Origin: Sphingopyxis sp. 113P3
GTDB taxonomy: Bacteria; Pseudomonadota; Alphaproteobacteria; Sphingomonadales; Sphingomonadaceae
Direction of reading: 5' to 3'
Length of the DNA stretch: 64,000 nucleotides
NCBI RefSeq assembly: GCF_001278035.1
Contig: NZ_CP009452.1
Span: 2,637,501 to 2,701,500 of the forward strand
Shown: positions 26,970 to 35,611 of the stretch, one piece after another
Layout: every line of letters begins with the position of its first letter
Numbering within the stretch: position 1 is the stretch's first letter
Position numbers and translations under genes: made by a program
The notes under the pieces: generated by a model
Told to the model about the DNA's origin: nothing
The model's database searches: none
Seen by the model: only the letters and a program-made list of their open reading frames with translations

Positions 26970-27384
26970 CCTTGCCGCCGATCGCGATGCCATCCGGGAT
27001 CTCCTCGCATGCTACACCTATCATGGGGACCGCGGGCGCCTTGCCGAGATGACGGCCTGCTTTGCCGAGGACGGCGTTCTCGAATATCCCGGCAAGGCGC
27101 CAAAGGGGCCGGCGGCAATCGCAGCAGCGCTCGCAGGAGGAAAGCGCGACGCGCGCAGGACCTTCGTCCGCCACCACATCACCAACCCGTTGATCGCCGT
27201 GAACGGCAACCAGGCGACGGCGCGCAGCTATTTCAGCGTTTATAGCAATCGCGGGGTCGACCACTGCGGGACCTATGACGACGAGCTGATCCGCACAGCT
27301 GCCGGCTGGCGCTTCGCATACCGGCGGGTGCGGATCGACTGGCAAGCCGAAAATTCGCTTTTCGAGCCAATGCCCACGCGCTGA
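26962..27384 (+). CDS. SnoaL-like/NTF2-fold protein
   Basis: 140 residues from the ATG at 26962, which lies inside the end of the lactonase gene (8-base overlap). The N-terminal ADRDAIRDLLACYTYHGDRG and the closing AAGWRFAYRRVRIDW are typical of the SnoaL_4/limonene-epoxide-hydrolase-like cone fold used by hydratases, isomerases and dehydratases on small hydrophobic substrates. The reaction cannot be assigned. Coupling with the lactonase suggests consecutive steps. Confidence 0.85.
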   Translation: MADLAADRDAIRDLLACYTYHGDRGRLAEMTACFAEDGVLEYPGKAPKGPAAIAAALAGGKRDARRTFVRHHITNPLIAVNGNQATARSYFSVYSNRGVDHCGTYDDELIRTAAGWRFAYRRVRIDWQAENSLFEPMPTR

Positions 27385-27391
27385 TCAACAT

Positions 27392-27426
27392 TGACACCAT
27401 TGTGTCGATTTGACATCACGGTGTCA
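27392..27426. promoter_or_regulatory. Tandem palindromes at the marR start, likely autoregulatory
   Basis: Two copies of TGACA-N6-TGTCA/G sit at 27392-27407 and 27411-27426, centres 19 bp apart, the second ending on the first base of the marR ATG. Spacing of about two helical turns on one face suits two MarR dimers. Confidence 0.72.
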
Positions 27427-27884
27427 TGAGTGCGCGCTTTACCGACTTTGAACGATTCGCGGACGAGGTCGCGCGGCTACGTGGAAGGATGCGCGCGCTT
27501 TATGCCGAAACGCGCGCCGAAAGCGGCCTGCCCGAAATGGAGCTCACGGTCCTCACCGCGGCCGTGAATGCAGCGTCGCCGCCTACGGCCGCACAGATCG
27601 GCCGTAGCCTCGGCCATCCCCGGCAGGTCGTGCAGCGGGCGGCAAACCGACTGGCCGACCTCGGCCTGATCGCTTTTACCGAGAATCCTGAACATAAGCG
27701 CGCGTCGCTGATTGTCGCGACCGATGCCGGCCGCCGCCTCAAGGCCGCGGACCACGCCCGCGCCCAGGCCGTGACGAGGGCGGTCCACGCCCATGTTCCC
27801 GCGCAGGCATTTGGTGAGGCTGCAAGACAATTGAACACGATCCGGACCGGAATCGAAGCCTATTTGCGCGAGCGCAGCGAATGA
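27426..27884 (+). CDS. MarR-family transcriptional regulator
   Basis: 152 residues with a winged-helix core: LTVLTAAVNAASPPTAAQIG, then the recognition helix GHPRQVVQRAANRLADLGLI and the wing TENPEHKRASLIVATDAGR. It probably binds the tandem palindromes at its own start and controls the downstream kinase-ACAD-SDR genes. The stop overlaps the kinase start (ATGA). Ligand unknown; an aromatic, lipophilic or CoA-linked acid would be usual for the family. Confidence 0.9.
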   Translation: MSARFTDFERFADEVARLRGRMRALYAETRAESGLPEMELTVLTAAVNAASPPTAAQIGRSLGHPRQVVQRAANRLADLGLIAFTENPEHKRASLIVATDAGRRLKAADHARAQAVTRAVHAHVPAQAFGEAARQLNTIRTGIEAYLRERSE

Positions 27885-28948
27885 CCAGCGACGCTGCCTT
27901 CCTCGCGGACCCTGAGCGGCTGACTGCCTGGCTCGATCCCCATATCCCGGCGCTAGGCGACGGCCCGCTCGAGATCAGGAAAATCCACGGCGGCACCTCG
28001 AACGTGATCCTGTCGCTGAACCGCGGCGGTGAAACGCTGATCCTCCGCCGCCCGCCCGCCGTCCCGCCACCGGGCAGCGAAAAGAGCGTCATGCGGGAGG
28101 CCCGGGTGCTGACTGCGCTCAATGGCACCGACGTTCCCCATCCCAAATGCCATGGCAGCTGCCCCGATCCCGAGGTCATCGGCGCGCCCTTCTATGTCAT
28201 GGAACTGGTCGAGGGCTGGCCCGCCGAACTCGCTCACGGCAAGATTCGCGACCGGCCGCCGTTCGACAAGCCGCCGCATGCGCGCGAGGTCCCCTTTGCG
28301 ATGGTCGATGGGCTGATCGCGCTCGCCAACGTCAACTACAAGGCGGTGGGACTCGATGATTTCGGGCGCCCCGACAACTTCCTCGAACGCCAGGTCGACC
28401 GCTGGGAAAGCCAGATGAAAAGCTACAAGCAGCTTTACGATCACGAATGGCGTGAACTCCCCGGTTACGCGCTCGCCCGGGACTGGTTGCGCGCCAATAT
28501 CCCCGATGATTTCCGTCCAGGCATCATCCACGGCGATGTTGGCACCCCCAACGCCCTGTTCGCCTTTGATCCCCCCTGCCGGCTTACCGCCCTGATCGAC
28601 TGGGAATTGTCAACGATCGCCGATCCGCTGCTCGACCTCGCCTGGTTCTGCAACGGCGTGCGCGATGACCGCTTTCCGGGCCATGTGCCCGAAAAGGCAC
28701 TGTACAATGTGACGGAATGGCCCACGCGCCAGGAATTGATGGCGCATTATGCAGCAGGCACCGGCCGCGACATGGCGAGCTTCGATTATTATCTGATCCT
28801 CGCGATGTTCAAGGGTGGCTGCATCCTCGAATACAAGGTCGCGCAAGCCGCCAAGGGCATTTTGAGCGCTGAAACCGGACGTCTTTTCGACCGGCTGGTC
28901 CGCGGCAATTTCGCCGAGGCCGAGAAACTCATCCGCCTCATCGGCTAA
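27881..28948 (+). CDS. APH-fold phosphotransferase, hydroxyacyl-CoA kinase-like
   Basis: 355 residues of the aminoglycoside-phosphotransferase fold: GGTSNVILSL nucleotide loop, catalytic IIHGDVGTPNALF, and DWELSTIADPLLDLAWF for the metal-binding Asp. Next to an ACAD gene this subtype matches the kinase domain of ACAD10/ACAD11 and LvaA of levulinate degradation, which phosphorylate a 4-hydroxyacyl-CoA. It is therefore inferred to be a hydroxyacyl-CoA kinase rather than a resistance enzyme. Coupled to marR upstream; the ACAD follows after 15 bp. Confidence 0.86.
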   Translation: MTSDAAFLADPERLTAWLDPHIPALGDGPLEIRKIHGGTSNVILSLNRGGETLILRRPPAVPPPGSEKSVMREARVLTALNGTDVPHPKCHGSCPDPEVIGAPFYVMELVEGWPAELAHGKIRDRPPFDKPPHAREVPFAMVDGLIALANVNYKAVGLDDFGRPDNFLERQVDRWESQMKSYKQLYDHEWRELPGYALARDWLRANIPDDFRPGIIHGDVGTPNALFAFDPPCRLTALIDWELSTIADPLLDLAWFCNGVRDDRFPGHVPEKALYNVTEWPTRQELMAHYAAGTGRDMASFDYYLILAMFKGGCILEYKVAQAAKGILSAETGRLFDRLVRGNFAEAEKLIRLIG

Positions 28949-28963
28949 TCCAGGGACGACAAG

Positions 28964-30259
28964 ATGATCGATTTCCGCATCGAACCTGAACTGCAGGCAA
29001 AGCTCGACTGGATGGCAAGGTTCGTCCGCGAGGAATGTGAGCCGATGGATATACTCTTCCCCGGCCACGGCGCCCCCTATGACGTCGCGAACAAGGAATC
29101 GCGATCCTACATGGCCCCTCTCCAAGAACAGGTGAAAGCACAAGGCCTGTGGGCTTGCCACCTGGGCAAGGAGCTTGGCGGGCCGGGCCATGGCCAGCTC
29201 ACCCTCGCGCTCATGAACGAAATTCTCGGGAGAAGCTATTGGGCGCCGACCGTGTTCGGGACGGCCGCCCCCGATACCGGCAACAGCGAAATCCTCGCGA
29301 TGTTCGGGACCGAGGAGCAGAAGGCGAAATATCTGCAGCCGCTGATGGACGGCACCATCGTTTCCTGCTTCTCGATGACCGAGCCGCAGGGCGGCGCCGA
29401 CCCCAAGGAGTTCACCTGCCGCGCGTGGCAGGAAGGAAATGAGTGGGTGATCGAGGGCGAGAAATGGTTTTCGTCGAACGCGCGTTTTGCCGCATTCCTC
29501 ATCGTCATGGTCGTAACCAACCCGGAAAATCCGCCGCACCAGCGCATGTCGATGTTGATCGTGCCCACCGAGGTGCCCGGCATTGAGTTCATCCGCCACT
29601 CGCAGACAATGGGCGACAGCAAGGGGAAGGATGACGGCACCCACGCCTATATCCGATATAACAAGGTGCGCGTCCCGCTCGACGCGATGCTTGGTGGCCC
29701 GGGTGAAGGCTTCAAGGTCGCGCAGGCGCGGCTCGGCGGCGGGCGGGTCCACCACGCGATGCGCACCGTCGGCAAATGCCAGCGTGCGATCGATATGATG
29801 CTCGAGCGCGCCGTGTCGCGCCGGACGCAGGGTAAGCAGCTCAGCGAACACCAGTTTGTGCAGGGGGCGATCGCCGATTCCATCATCGAGCTTGAGCAAT
29901 TCCGCCTGCTCGTGCTCAAGACCGCGTGGATGATCGACGAGGTTGAAGCGGGGCGTCTGCCCCACGGCTCGGCGCGCACGCATATTGCGATGTGCAAGAT
30001 CCAGATGGCGAAAGTCTATCACGACATCGTCCAGCGCGCGATCCAGCTCCATGGCAGCCTCGGTATGACGCTCGAGCTGCCCCTCGCCGACATGTGGATG
30101 GGGTTGCCAGCGCTGGCACTCGCTGACGGGCCGACCGAGGTGCACAAGATCCAGGTCGCCAAGGCCTATCTCAGAGACGCCACCCCCGCACCGGGGCTCT
30201 TCCCGAGCGAACATATCCCGACGCGGCTTGAGGCAATCCGGAAGAGGATGGGCGCATGA
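28964..30259 (+). CDS. Acyl-CoA dehydrogenase, ACAD10/11-like
   Basis: 431 residues, full-length ACAD. CFSMTEPQGGADPKEFTC is the FAD loop, YIRYNKVRVPLDAMLG the middle domain, and the C-terminal ALADGPTEVHKIQVAKAYL shows Asp in place of the YEGT Glu, a feature I associate with ACAD10/11-type enzymes. In those, the ACAD works with the APH kinase to turn a 4-phosphoacyl-CoA into a 2-enoyl-CoA. It lies between the kinase and an SDR whose ATG overlaps its stop. Confidence 0.9.
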   Translation: MIDFRIEPELQAKLDWMARFVREECEPMDILFPGHGAPYDVANKESRSYMAPLQEQVKAQGLWACHLGKELGGPGHGQLTLALMNEILGRSYWAPTVFGTAAPDTGNSEILAMFGTEEQKAKYLQPLMDGTIVSCFSMTEPQGGADPKEFTCRAWQEGNEWVIEGEKWFSSNARFAAFLIVMVVTNPENPPHQRMSMLIVPTEVPGIEFIRHSQTMGDSKGKDDGTHAYIRYNKVRVPLDAMLGGPGEGFKVAQARLGGGRVHHAMRTVGKCQRAIDMMLERAVSRRTQGKQLSEHQFVQGAIADSIIELEQFRLLVLKTAWMIDEVEAGRLPHGSARTHIAMCKIQMAKVYHDIVQRAIQLHGSLGMTLELPLADMWMGLPALALADGPTEVHKIQVAKAYLRDATPAPGLFPSEHIPTRLEAIRKRMGA

Positions 30260-31002
30260 CCCCAGATCCGCTCTTCGATTTCACCGGCAAGGTGGCGCTC
30301 GTTACCGGCGGCTCGCGGGGGCTTGGCTATCGGATGGTGAAGGCACTCGCTGAACGCGGCGCCGACGTGATTATCGCCAGCCGCAAGCTTGACAAATGCG
30401 AGGAAGTCGCCGCGGAATGCCGCGCGCTCGGTCGCCGCGCGCTCGCCCATGCAGCGCATTGCGGACGCTGGGACGAGATCGATGCGCTAGTCGAGGCGGC
30501 CTATGCCGAATTCGGTCGCGTCGACATCCTCATCAACAATGCCGGCATGTCGCCGGCCTGTCCGAGCCACGAGATGACCGAAAATCTGTTCGATTCGGTA
30601 CTTAATCTCAATTTCAAGGGCCCTTTCCGCCTCGCGAGCCAGGTTGCTCACCGTATGAGGAGCGGAGACGGCGGCTGCATCATCAATATCAGTTCGACAG
30701 GCGCGCTTATGGCGCTTCCCATGGTCGTCCCCTATGGGTCTGCCAAGGCCGCGCTCAATGCCATGAGCGTATCGCTTAGCCGGGAATATGCCCCGAAAGT
30801 AAGGGTGAATACGATCAGCCCGGGCCCGTTCCTGACCGATATTTCAGAGGCGTGGGAACCCCAGAAGCGCGAGACGCAGCCCGTCGCCCTCGGCCGTCCG
30901 GGCCACCCCGAAGAGATTGTGACCGCAGCGCTGATGCTCGCCAGCCCTGCATCCTCCTATACGACCGGGGCCCTCGTGCGCGTCGACGGCGGCCAGCGTT
31001 GA
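30256..31002 (+). CDS. SDR-family oxidoreductase
   Basis: 248 residues: TGGSRGLG, NNAGMSPACP, Ser in NISSTGA, YGSAK, and C-terminal YTTGALVRVDGG, complete for a classical SDR. Coupled to the ACAD by ATGA. In the LvaD-like position of a kinase-ACAD-SDR set it could oxidise the 3-hydroxyacyl-CoA or a ketone intermediate. Confidence 0.88.
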   Translation: MTPDPLFDFTGKVALVTGGSRGLGYRMVKALAERGADVIIASRKLDKCEEVAAECRALGRRALAHAAHCGRWDEIDALVEAAYAEFGRVDILINNAGMSPACPSHEMTENLFDSVLNLNFKGPFRLASQVAHRMRSGDGGCIINISSTGALMALPMVVPYGSAKAALNAMSVSLSREYAPKVRVNTISPGPFLTDISEAWEPQKRETQPVALGRPGHPEEIVTAALMLASPASSYTTGALVRVDGGQR

Positions 31003-31008
31003 AACCTT

Positions 31009-31036
31009 CCTCCGCATGGCTTGGGGCCTGCGGAGG
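31009..31036. terminator. Hairpin between convergent genes
   Basis: CCTCCGCA and TGCGGAGG form an 8-bp stem with a 12-base loop just after the SDR stop, followed by ATATTT. It may end both convergent transcripts. Confidence 0.55.
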
Positions 31037-31049
31037 ATATTTCGTCCCT

Positions 31050-32030
31050 CTACTGGCGGAACGATGCGAGCCGCTGATCGAGGATCGCTTCGGCTTCGGC
31101 GATAATCCGGTCGATCAGTTCCTGGCAGCTGGGGATGTCGTGGATCAGCCCCTGTACCATGCCCGCCCAGAAGACGCCCTTGGAAAGGTCGCCGGTCTCG
31201 AGCAGTTCGCGCCCCGCCGAACCTGCGACCAGTTCCTGCACATCGCTGAACTGGGCGCCCGGCTGCGCGAGACGGCGAACGACCTCTTCCGATACGGCAC
31301 TCTTGCCGACGCGTGCGGTGTTCTTGAAATTGCGGAAAATCAGGAAGCTCCCGCGCTCGTCATTGTCGATATAGGCTTGCTTCACATTGTCGTGGATCGG
31401 GGCTTCCCTGGTCGCGCAAAAGCGCGTTCCCATGTTGATGCCCTCGGCGCCGAGCGACAGCGCTGCAACGAGCCCGCGGCCATCGCCAAAACCGCCCGAG
31501 GCGAGCATCGGGATCTTCACCTTGTCCGCGGCGGCCGGAATGAGGATCAGCCCCGGGATATCATCCTCGCCCGGGTGCCCTGCGCATTCGAAGCCGTCGA
31601 TCGAGATGATATCGCACCCTGCCTTTTCGGCCGACAAGGCGTGGCGAACCGCGGTGCATTTGTGGAGGATGGTGACGCCATGGGGCTTGACCCGCGCCCA
31701 GATCTCGCGAACCGCCGGCGTACCTGCGGTCTCCATGATCTTGACCCCGCTCTCGACGATGGCGTCCGCATAGGCGTTGTAATCGGGCGAGTTGATCGTC
31801 GGAAATACGGTAAGATTTACCCCGAACGGCTTGTCGGTCATCGACCGGCATTTTTCGATCTCGTCGCGCAGCGCTTCAGGACTCGGCTGAGTGAGTGCCG
31901 TCAGAATGCCAAGGCCGCCGGCGTTCGACACCGCGCTTGCCATCTGGGCCGTGCCCACGCTCTGCATGCCGCCCTGGACGATCGGATGTTCGATCCCCAG
32001 CATTTCGGTAATCCGCGTCTTGAAGGCCAT
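31050..32030 (-). CDS. Nitronate monooxygenase/2-nitropropane dioxygenase family flavoprotein
   Basis: 326 residues from the ATG at 32030 (AAGGGG upstream; a GTG at 32036 is possible). An FMN TIM barrel: PIVQGGMQSVGTAQMASAVS near the N-terminus, SIDGFECAGHPGE, and LASGGFGDGRGLVAALSLGA with GTRF. In catabolic clusters members often work on lipid or polycyclic substrates (enoyl reductase or oxidase-type activity) and not on nitronates. It is divergent from the MDR oxidoreductase across site D. Confidence 0.87.
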   Translation of the reverse strand: MAFKTRITEMLGIEHPIVQGGMQSVGTAQMASAVSNAGGLGILTALTQPSPEALRDEIEKCRSMTDKPFGVNLTVFPTINSPDYNAYADAIVESGVKIMETAGTPAVREIWARVKPHGVTILHKCTAVRHALSAEKAGCDIISIDGFECAGHPGEDDIPGLILIPAAADKVKIPMLASGGFGDGRGLVAALSLGAEGINMGTRFCATREAPIHDNVKQAYIDNDERGSFLIFRNFKNTARVGKSAVSEEVVRRLAQPGAQFSDVQELVAGSAGRELLETGDLSKGVFWAGMVQGLIHDIPSCQELIDRIIAEAEAILDQRLASFRQ

Positions 32031-32051
32031 ACTCACCCCTTTCAGTCTTAT

Positions 32052-32064
32052 ATAACTTAGTTAT
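32052..32064. promoter_or_regulatory. Operator-like site D, perfect ATAACTTAGTTAT palindrome
   Basis: A perfect 13-bp palindrome between the divergent nitronate-monooxygenase-like gene (22 bp away) and the MDR gene (34 bp away). It is the reverse complement of site C. Confidence 0.68.
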
Positions 32065-32097
32065 ACTTCTTACCCCGTCCTGACAAGAGGTGTCCTG

Positions 32098-33099
32098 ATG
32101 TCTCACGATAGGCCAATGGCAATACCCCGCGCCGTAATCGCCGATGAACTCGGTCCGGTGAGCAATTATCATCTGGTCGACCATGACCCCGGCCCCCCCT
32201 CACCCACGCAGGTCCGCATTTCCATAAAGGCCACGGGGATCAGCTTCGTAGACGTGCTCACGGCGGCGGGCGGATACCAGGTCAAGCCGCCCGTTCCCTT
32301 CATCCCTGGGAGCGAATGCGCGGGCATCGTCTGCGCGACCGGCGAAGAGGTCGAAGGGTTCGAAGTTGGCGATCGCGTCGTGGCCAGTGGGTGGGGCGGG
32401 CTGTTTGCCGATGCCGCCAATCTGCCGGCGCGTACGGTGCGCAAGATGCCCGAAGGGCTGACCTTCGAGGAAGCGGCCGTTTTCCCGGTCAGCTATGCGA
32501 CCGCGTGGCACGCGCTGGTCGATCGCGGCAATCTCAAGGTCGACGAGACGCTGCTTGTGCTCGGTGCAGGGGGCGCGACCGGCTATGCGGCGGTGCAGAT
32601 CGGCAAGCATCTTGGGGCCCGGGTCATCGGATCCGCATCGAGCGATGACAAGCGCAAGCTTGCTATTGCGGGCGGCGCAGACAGCGTGGTCGATGCGCGC
32701 GCCGATAATTGGCGCGAACAGGTGAAAGCCGCCAATGATGGCAAGGGCGTCGATGTCGTGTTCGATCCCGTAGGGGGCCAAGCGACCGATCCGGCCTTCC
32801 GCTCGCTCGCATGGAATGGACGCCACCTCGTGATCGGTTTCCCGGCAGGCATCGCGGCGTTGCGGACCAACCTGCCCCTGCTCAAGGGCGCGAGCCTGAT
32901 CGGTGTCGACATTCGCCAGTTTGGCATTTTCGAACCGGAAAAGAACCAAGCCAACCGCGACACGCTGTTCGCGCTGGCAGCCGAGAGGAAGTTGAGGCCG
33001 GCCGTTGCAAGGCGCTATCCCCTCGATGAGTTCCGTGCCGCCATGGAGGATGCGGCAGCGGGGAAAAGCGCGGGGCGGATCGTACTGGTGATGGACTAG
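32098..33099 (+). CDS. MDR-family NADPH:quinone oxidoreductase-like enzyme
   Basis: 333 residues. A GroES-like N-terminal domain (VDVLTAAGGYQVKPPVPFIPG) precedes a Rossmann domain with LGAGGATGYAAVQIGKHLGA. The zinc-ligand cysteines of alcohol dehydrogenases are absent, so quinone reductase or enoyl reductase activity on an unsaturated carbonyl is likelier. ATG at 32098 has AAGAGG upstream. It is single-gene and divergent from the flavoprotein, both under site D. Confidence 0.9.
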   Translation: MSHDRPMAIPRAVIADELGPVSNYHLVDHDPGPPSPTQVRISIKATGISFVDVLTAAGGYQVKPPVPFIPGSECAGIVCATGEEVEGFEVGDRVVASGWGGLFADAANLPARTVRKMPEGLTFEEAAVFPVSYATAWHALVDRGNLKVDETLLVLGAGGATGYAAVQIGKHLGARVIGSASSDDKRKLAIAGGADSVVDARADNWREQVKAANDGKGVDVVFDPVGGQATDPAFRSLAWNGRHLVIGFPAGIAALRTNLPLLKGASLIGVDIRQFGIFEPEKNQANRDTLFALAAERKLRPAVARRYPLDEFRAAMEDAAAGKSAGRIVLVMD

Positions 33100-33188
33100 C
33101 CGCCGTCGGCGACTATCCTGCCTCTTAACAGAGCCCCAGGCGCCGACGAGCTGAGCCCGTCGGCACGCATGAGCCACGAGAGTCGCGG

Positions 33189-34247
33189 TCAGACGGTCGC
33201 CTTCAACGCATCGAGCATCCGTACGAAATGCCTGGGGTTCCAGACGTCCTGATCCTCGCCCCAGCCGATTCCACCGTCGATATCCCAGCGCATCAGCTGG
33301 TTCACGCCATAGCCCGCCTCGCTCATCGTGCTGACGACAAAGCCCTCGCTTTTCATCTGGCGGCCATGTTCGTCGACGAGCTCCACCTGCATATGGGTGC
33401 TCCAGCCGGTCCTGGGACTGCGAAACACGCGCATCCGCGATTTCGAGGCATCGAGGCTGCCGAACTGACCATCGCGGCGAATCCAACCGGCATTCATTGG
33501 CGACCAGCCGTCGGCATCGCCTTCCTGCACCCGCGCAAAGCCGAGAAAGCCGGTGCCATCCTTGCGATGGCCGAAGATATACTGGATTCGCCCGCGGCCG
33601 CGCTCACGCTCGATTTCTCGCCAGCGCGCCCCCCCGGGGTGTTTCACCCGCTCCATATCGCTCGCATAGACTTTCGGACTGGCAGCGTATGGCCCGCCGC
33701 GCGGCCCCCAAGTGCGGTCGCGCACGCCGATGCCGTCGATGCGGATCCGTTCGCCGCGGAGCGTCATCCAGCCCTCGACATGACCGAGCTGGTCAAAATG
33801 CGGCGTCTGCATGAAGGGCGGCTTGCCCGGCGGGAAGCGATGCGGCTCGTGGAGCCCCGTATGGGTAAAATCCAGCGCGAAGCCGCGGTCCGGGTCTTCA
33901 TATCGAAGTTGGTATTTCATTCCGGGCTCCAGCATCTTGAGACTGTAACCGCCGCCATTCTTGTCGCCCGGGAATGTGATGTCGGTAAGGTCGGGATCGT
34001 CAGGCATCGGCGCCTCCTCGACCTTGCGGTAATAAGCCATGCGGGCCGGGTCATAGCCTTCATCGTCCCAGGCAAAAATGCGCCAGGTTACCGTCTTGCG
34101 GTTGGGATAATAGGGCGCATGGATCCAGCAGCCGATCTTGCGTTCGGGAATATTGAACGACCACCAGTTGGTTTCGGTCTCATAAGGGTCGTCCGACAGC
34201 GGGTGATAACGGTCATCCTCAGGCTTGAACGCCAGGTCGTCAGTCAT
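33189..34247 (-). CDS. DUF7064-like/tocopherol-cyclase-like (CrtC-type lipocalin fold) protein
   Basis: 352 residues, rich in Trp and Tyr, no signal peptide: NWWSFNIPERKIGCWIHAPY near the N-terminus and GIGVRDRTWGPRGG in the second half. The latter is the conserved H/R-D-R-T-W-G motif of proteins annotated as DUF7064/7065 or hydroxyneurosporene-dehydratase-like. Function unknown; related folds bind or hydrate isoprenoid-like lipids. Its ATG overlaps the WS/DGAT stop by 4 bases. Family name from memory. Confidence 0.7.
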   Translation of the reverse strand: MTDDLAFKPEDDRYHPLSDDPYETETNWWSFNIPERKIGCWIHAPYYPNRKTVTWRIFAWDDEGYDPARMAYYRKVEEAPMPDDPDLTDITFPGDKNGGGYSLKMLEPGMKYQLRYEDPDRGFALDFTHTGLHEPHRFPPGKPPFMQTPHFDQLGHVEGWMTLRGERIRIDGIGVRDRTWGPRGGPYAASPKVYASDMERVKHPGGARWREIERERGRGRIQYIFGHRKDGTGFLGFARVQEGDADGWSPMNAGWIRRDGQFGSLDASKSRMRVFRSPRTGWSTHMQVELVDEHGRQMKSEGFVVSTMSEAGYGVNQLMRWDIDGGIGWGEDQDVWNPRHFVRMLDALKATV

Positions 34248-35608
34248 GCAATTGTCTCCAGTTCGTCGAGCGCGGCAGTGAACAGCGCAGCAATCCGTCC
34301 GACATCGGCAATCTTCTCCGCATCGGCGATAACGCCCATGTCGAGATTTTCACCGCTGCGGCGCGAGGTGATATTGAGAAAGCGGCCCGACCCGATGATG
34401 GGAACAGGGTAGTTGTGGCGCTGATGAAAGCCGGCATAGCTCCGCCCCTCGGCGGGACCCGGTACATTCGACAGCGTCAGATTTCCCGGAAGGAGCCGCT
34501 TGCCGCCTGCGACGCGTTCGGCAAAGGCCGCGCGCCGGTCCCGTGCGCCGAACGGCTTTTCAGCCGCGTCGAGGAGCGCCTCGTCATATAGGGTCCGCTT
34601 CATCTCCTTGGCCATCGACGCCTGGATCGCGCGAAGGCGCGCCAGCGGATTGGCAAGATGCGTCGCGAGATGCGGATGCAGGGCTACAATGCGGTTGCCA
34701 AAGGGGCCATGCTCCTCGCGGCGGTAGGAGCGCGCCGAATTCACAACAAGGGGGGTCTCCGGCAGATCTCCGATCTCCAAGAGATAGTGCCGGAGCGCGG
34801 TGCTCGCGAGGGTAAGGAAGATGTCATTGACCGTCGCACCAAGGGCTTTGCGCACTGTCTGAATTCGCGCCACCGGCAGGCTGATCGTCGCGTAGCGGCG
34901 CATTGTCGAGGTCGGGCCCGAGAGCTTGAGCTGCGGCGTCGGTGCGCGATCATCCTCCAAAGCATCGAGCGCTGCGAGCGCGACCCTGCGCCGCGCCGAT
35001 TGCTCGGCGCGCAGCGCTTCTTCTGCCTCGAAGCGGGCCTTGGCCTTCTCGAGCCACTTTTCGGTATCGGGGAGCCGCGCATCGGCAAAGCGCGCAGTGA
35101 CGGGGGGGGCCGCGTCGCTGAGGAGCCCGAGTATGGTCTGGAAGCCGATGCCGTCCGCGACGCTGTGGTGCATTTTGAGATAGAGCGCGCTCCCCCCTTC
35201 CACGAGCCGCTCGAAGAGATGGACGGCAAAGGGCGGGCCCGACAGATCGAGCCGCCGCATGTTGAGCCGGGCCACCGCGGCATAAAGCTCAGCCTCGCTC
35301 CACGCGCCGTCGTGGGGCTCGATGGCAACCAGCGTCTCTAGATCGGGATGCGCGATCTCGCTCCAGACGTCGCTGTCGAAGCCATCGGGGGCCTGGTGCA
35401 GCCGAACAAGCAAGGGCGTCGCGGGCAGCCGGTCGGCGAGCTGGCGGCGGATAGCCGAGGCGAAACCCGACCGCTCATCGGCCGGAACATCAAGCAGGAT
35501 AAGCGCGCCGACGTGCATTGGCGAAGCGTCGGTTTCCGACAGGAGCATGAAATGATCGTCGGGACGCAGACGCCGCACGCCGGGGACGAGGATCTGCGGA
35601 TCGCTCAC
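34244..35608 (-). CDS. Wax ester synthase/diacylglycerol acyltransferase (WS/DGAT) family
   Basis: 454 residues. KMHHSVADGIG holds the catalytic HHxxxD motif near residue 140; the C-terminal half carries the WES_acyltransf pattern (NLTLSNVPGPAEGRSYAGF with the PLW-like region). It should transfer an acyl group from acyl-CoA to an alcohol or sterol-like acceptor. The start is GTG at 35608, three bases after the small ACAD stop. Its place in an ACAD operon suggests acyl transfer to or from the cluster substrate, or temporary storage. Confidence 0.9.
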   Translation of the reverse strand: MSDPQILVPGVRRLRPDDHFMLLSETDASPMHVGALILLDVPADERSGFASAIRRQLADRLPATPLLVRLHQAPDGFDSDVWSEIAHPDLETLVAIEPHDGAWSEAELYAAVARLNMRRLDLSGPPFAVHLFERLVEGGSALYLKMHHSVADGIGFQTILGLLSDAAPPVTARFADARLPDTEKWLEKAKARFEAEEALRAEQSARRRVALAALDALEDDRAPTPQLKLSGPTSTMRRYATISLPVARIQTVRKALGATVNDIFLTLASTALRHYLLEIGDLPETPLVVNSARSYRREEHGPFGNRIVALHPHLATHLANPLARLRAIQASMAKEMKRTLYDEALLDAAEKPFGARDRRAAFAERVAGGKRLLPGNLTLSNVPGPAEGRSYAGFHQRHNYPVPIIGSGRFLNITSRRSGENLDMGVIADAEKIADVGRIAALFTAALDELETIA

Positions 35609-35611
35609 AGC

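Noticed and set aside
28610..30214. 534-codon frame opposite the ACAD gene
   Set aside because: Antisense of a well-supported ACAD; no recognisable motif or ribosome site.
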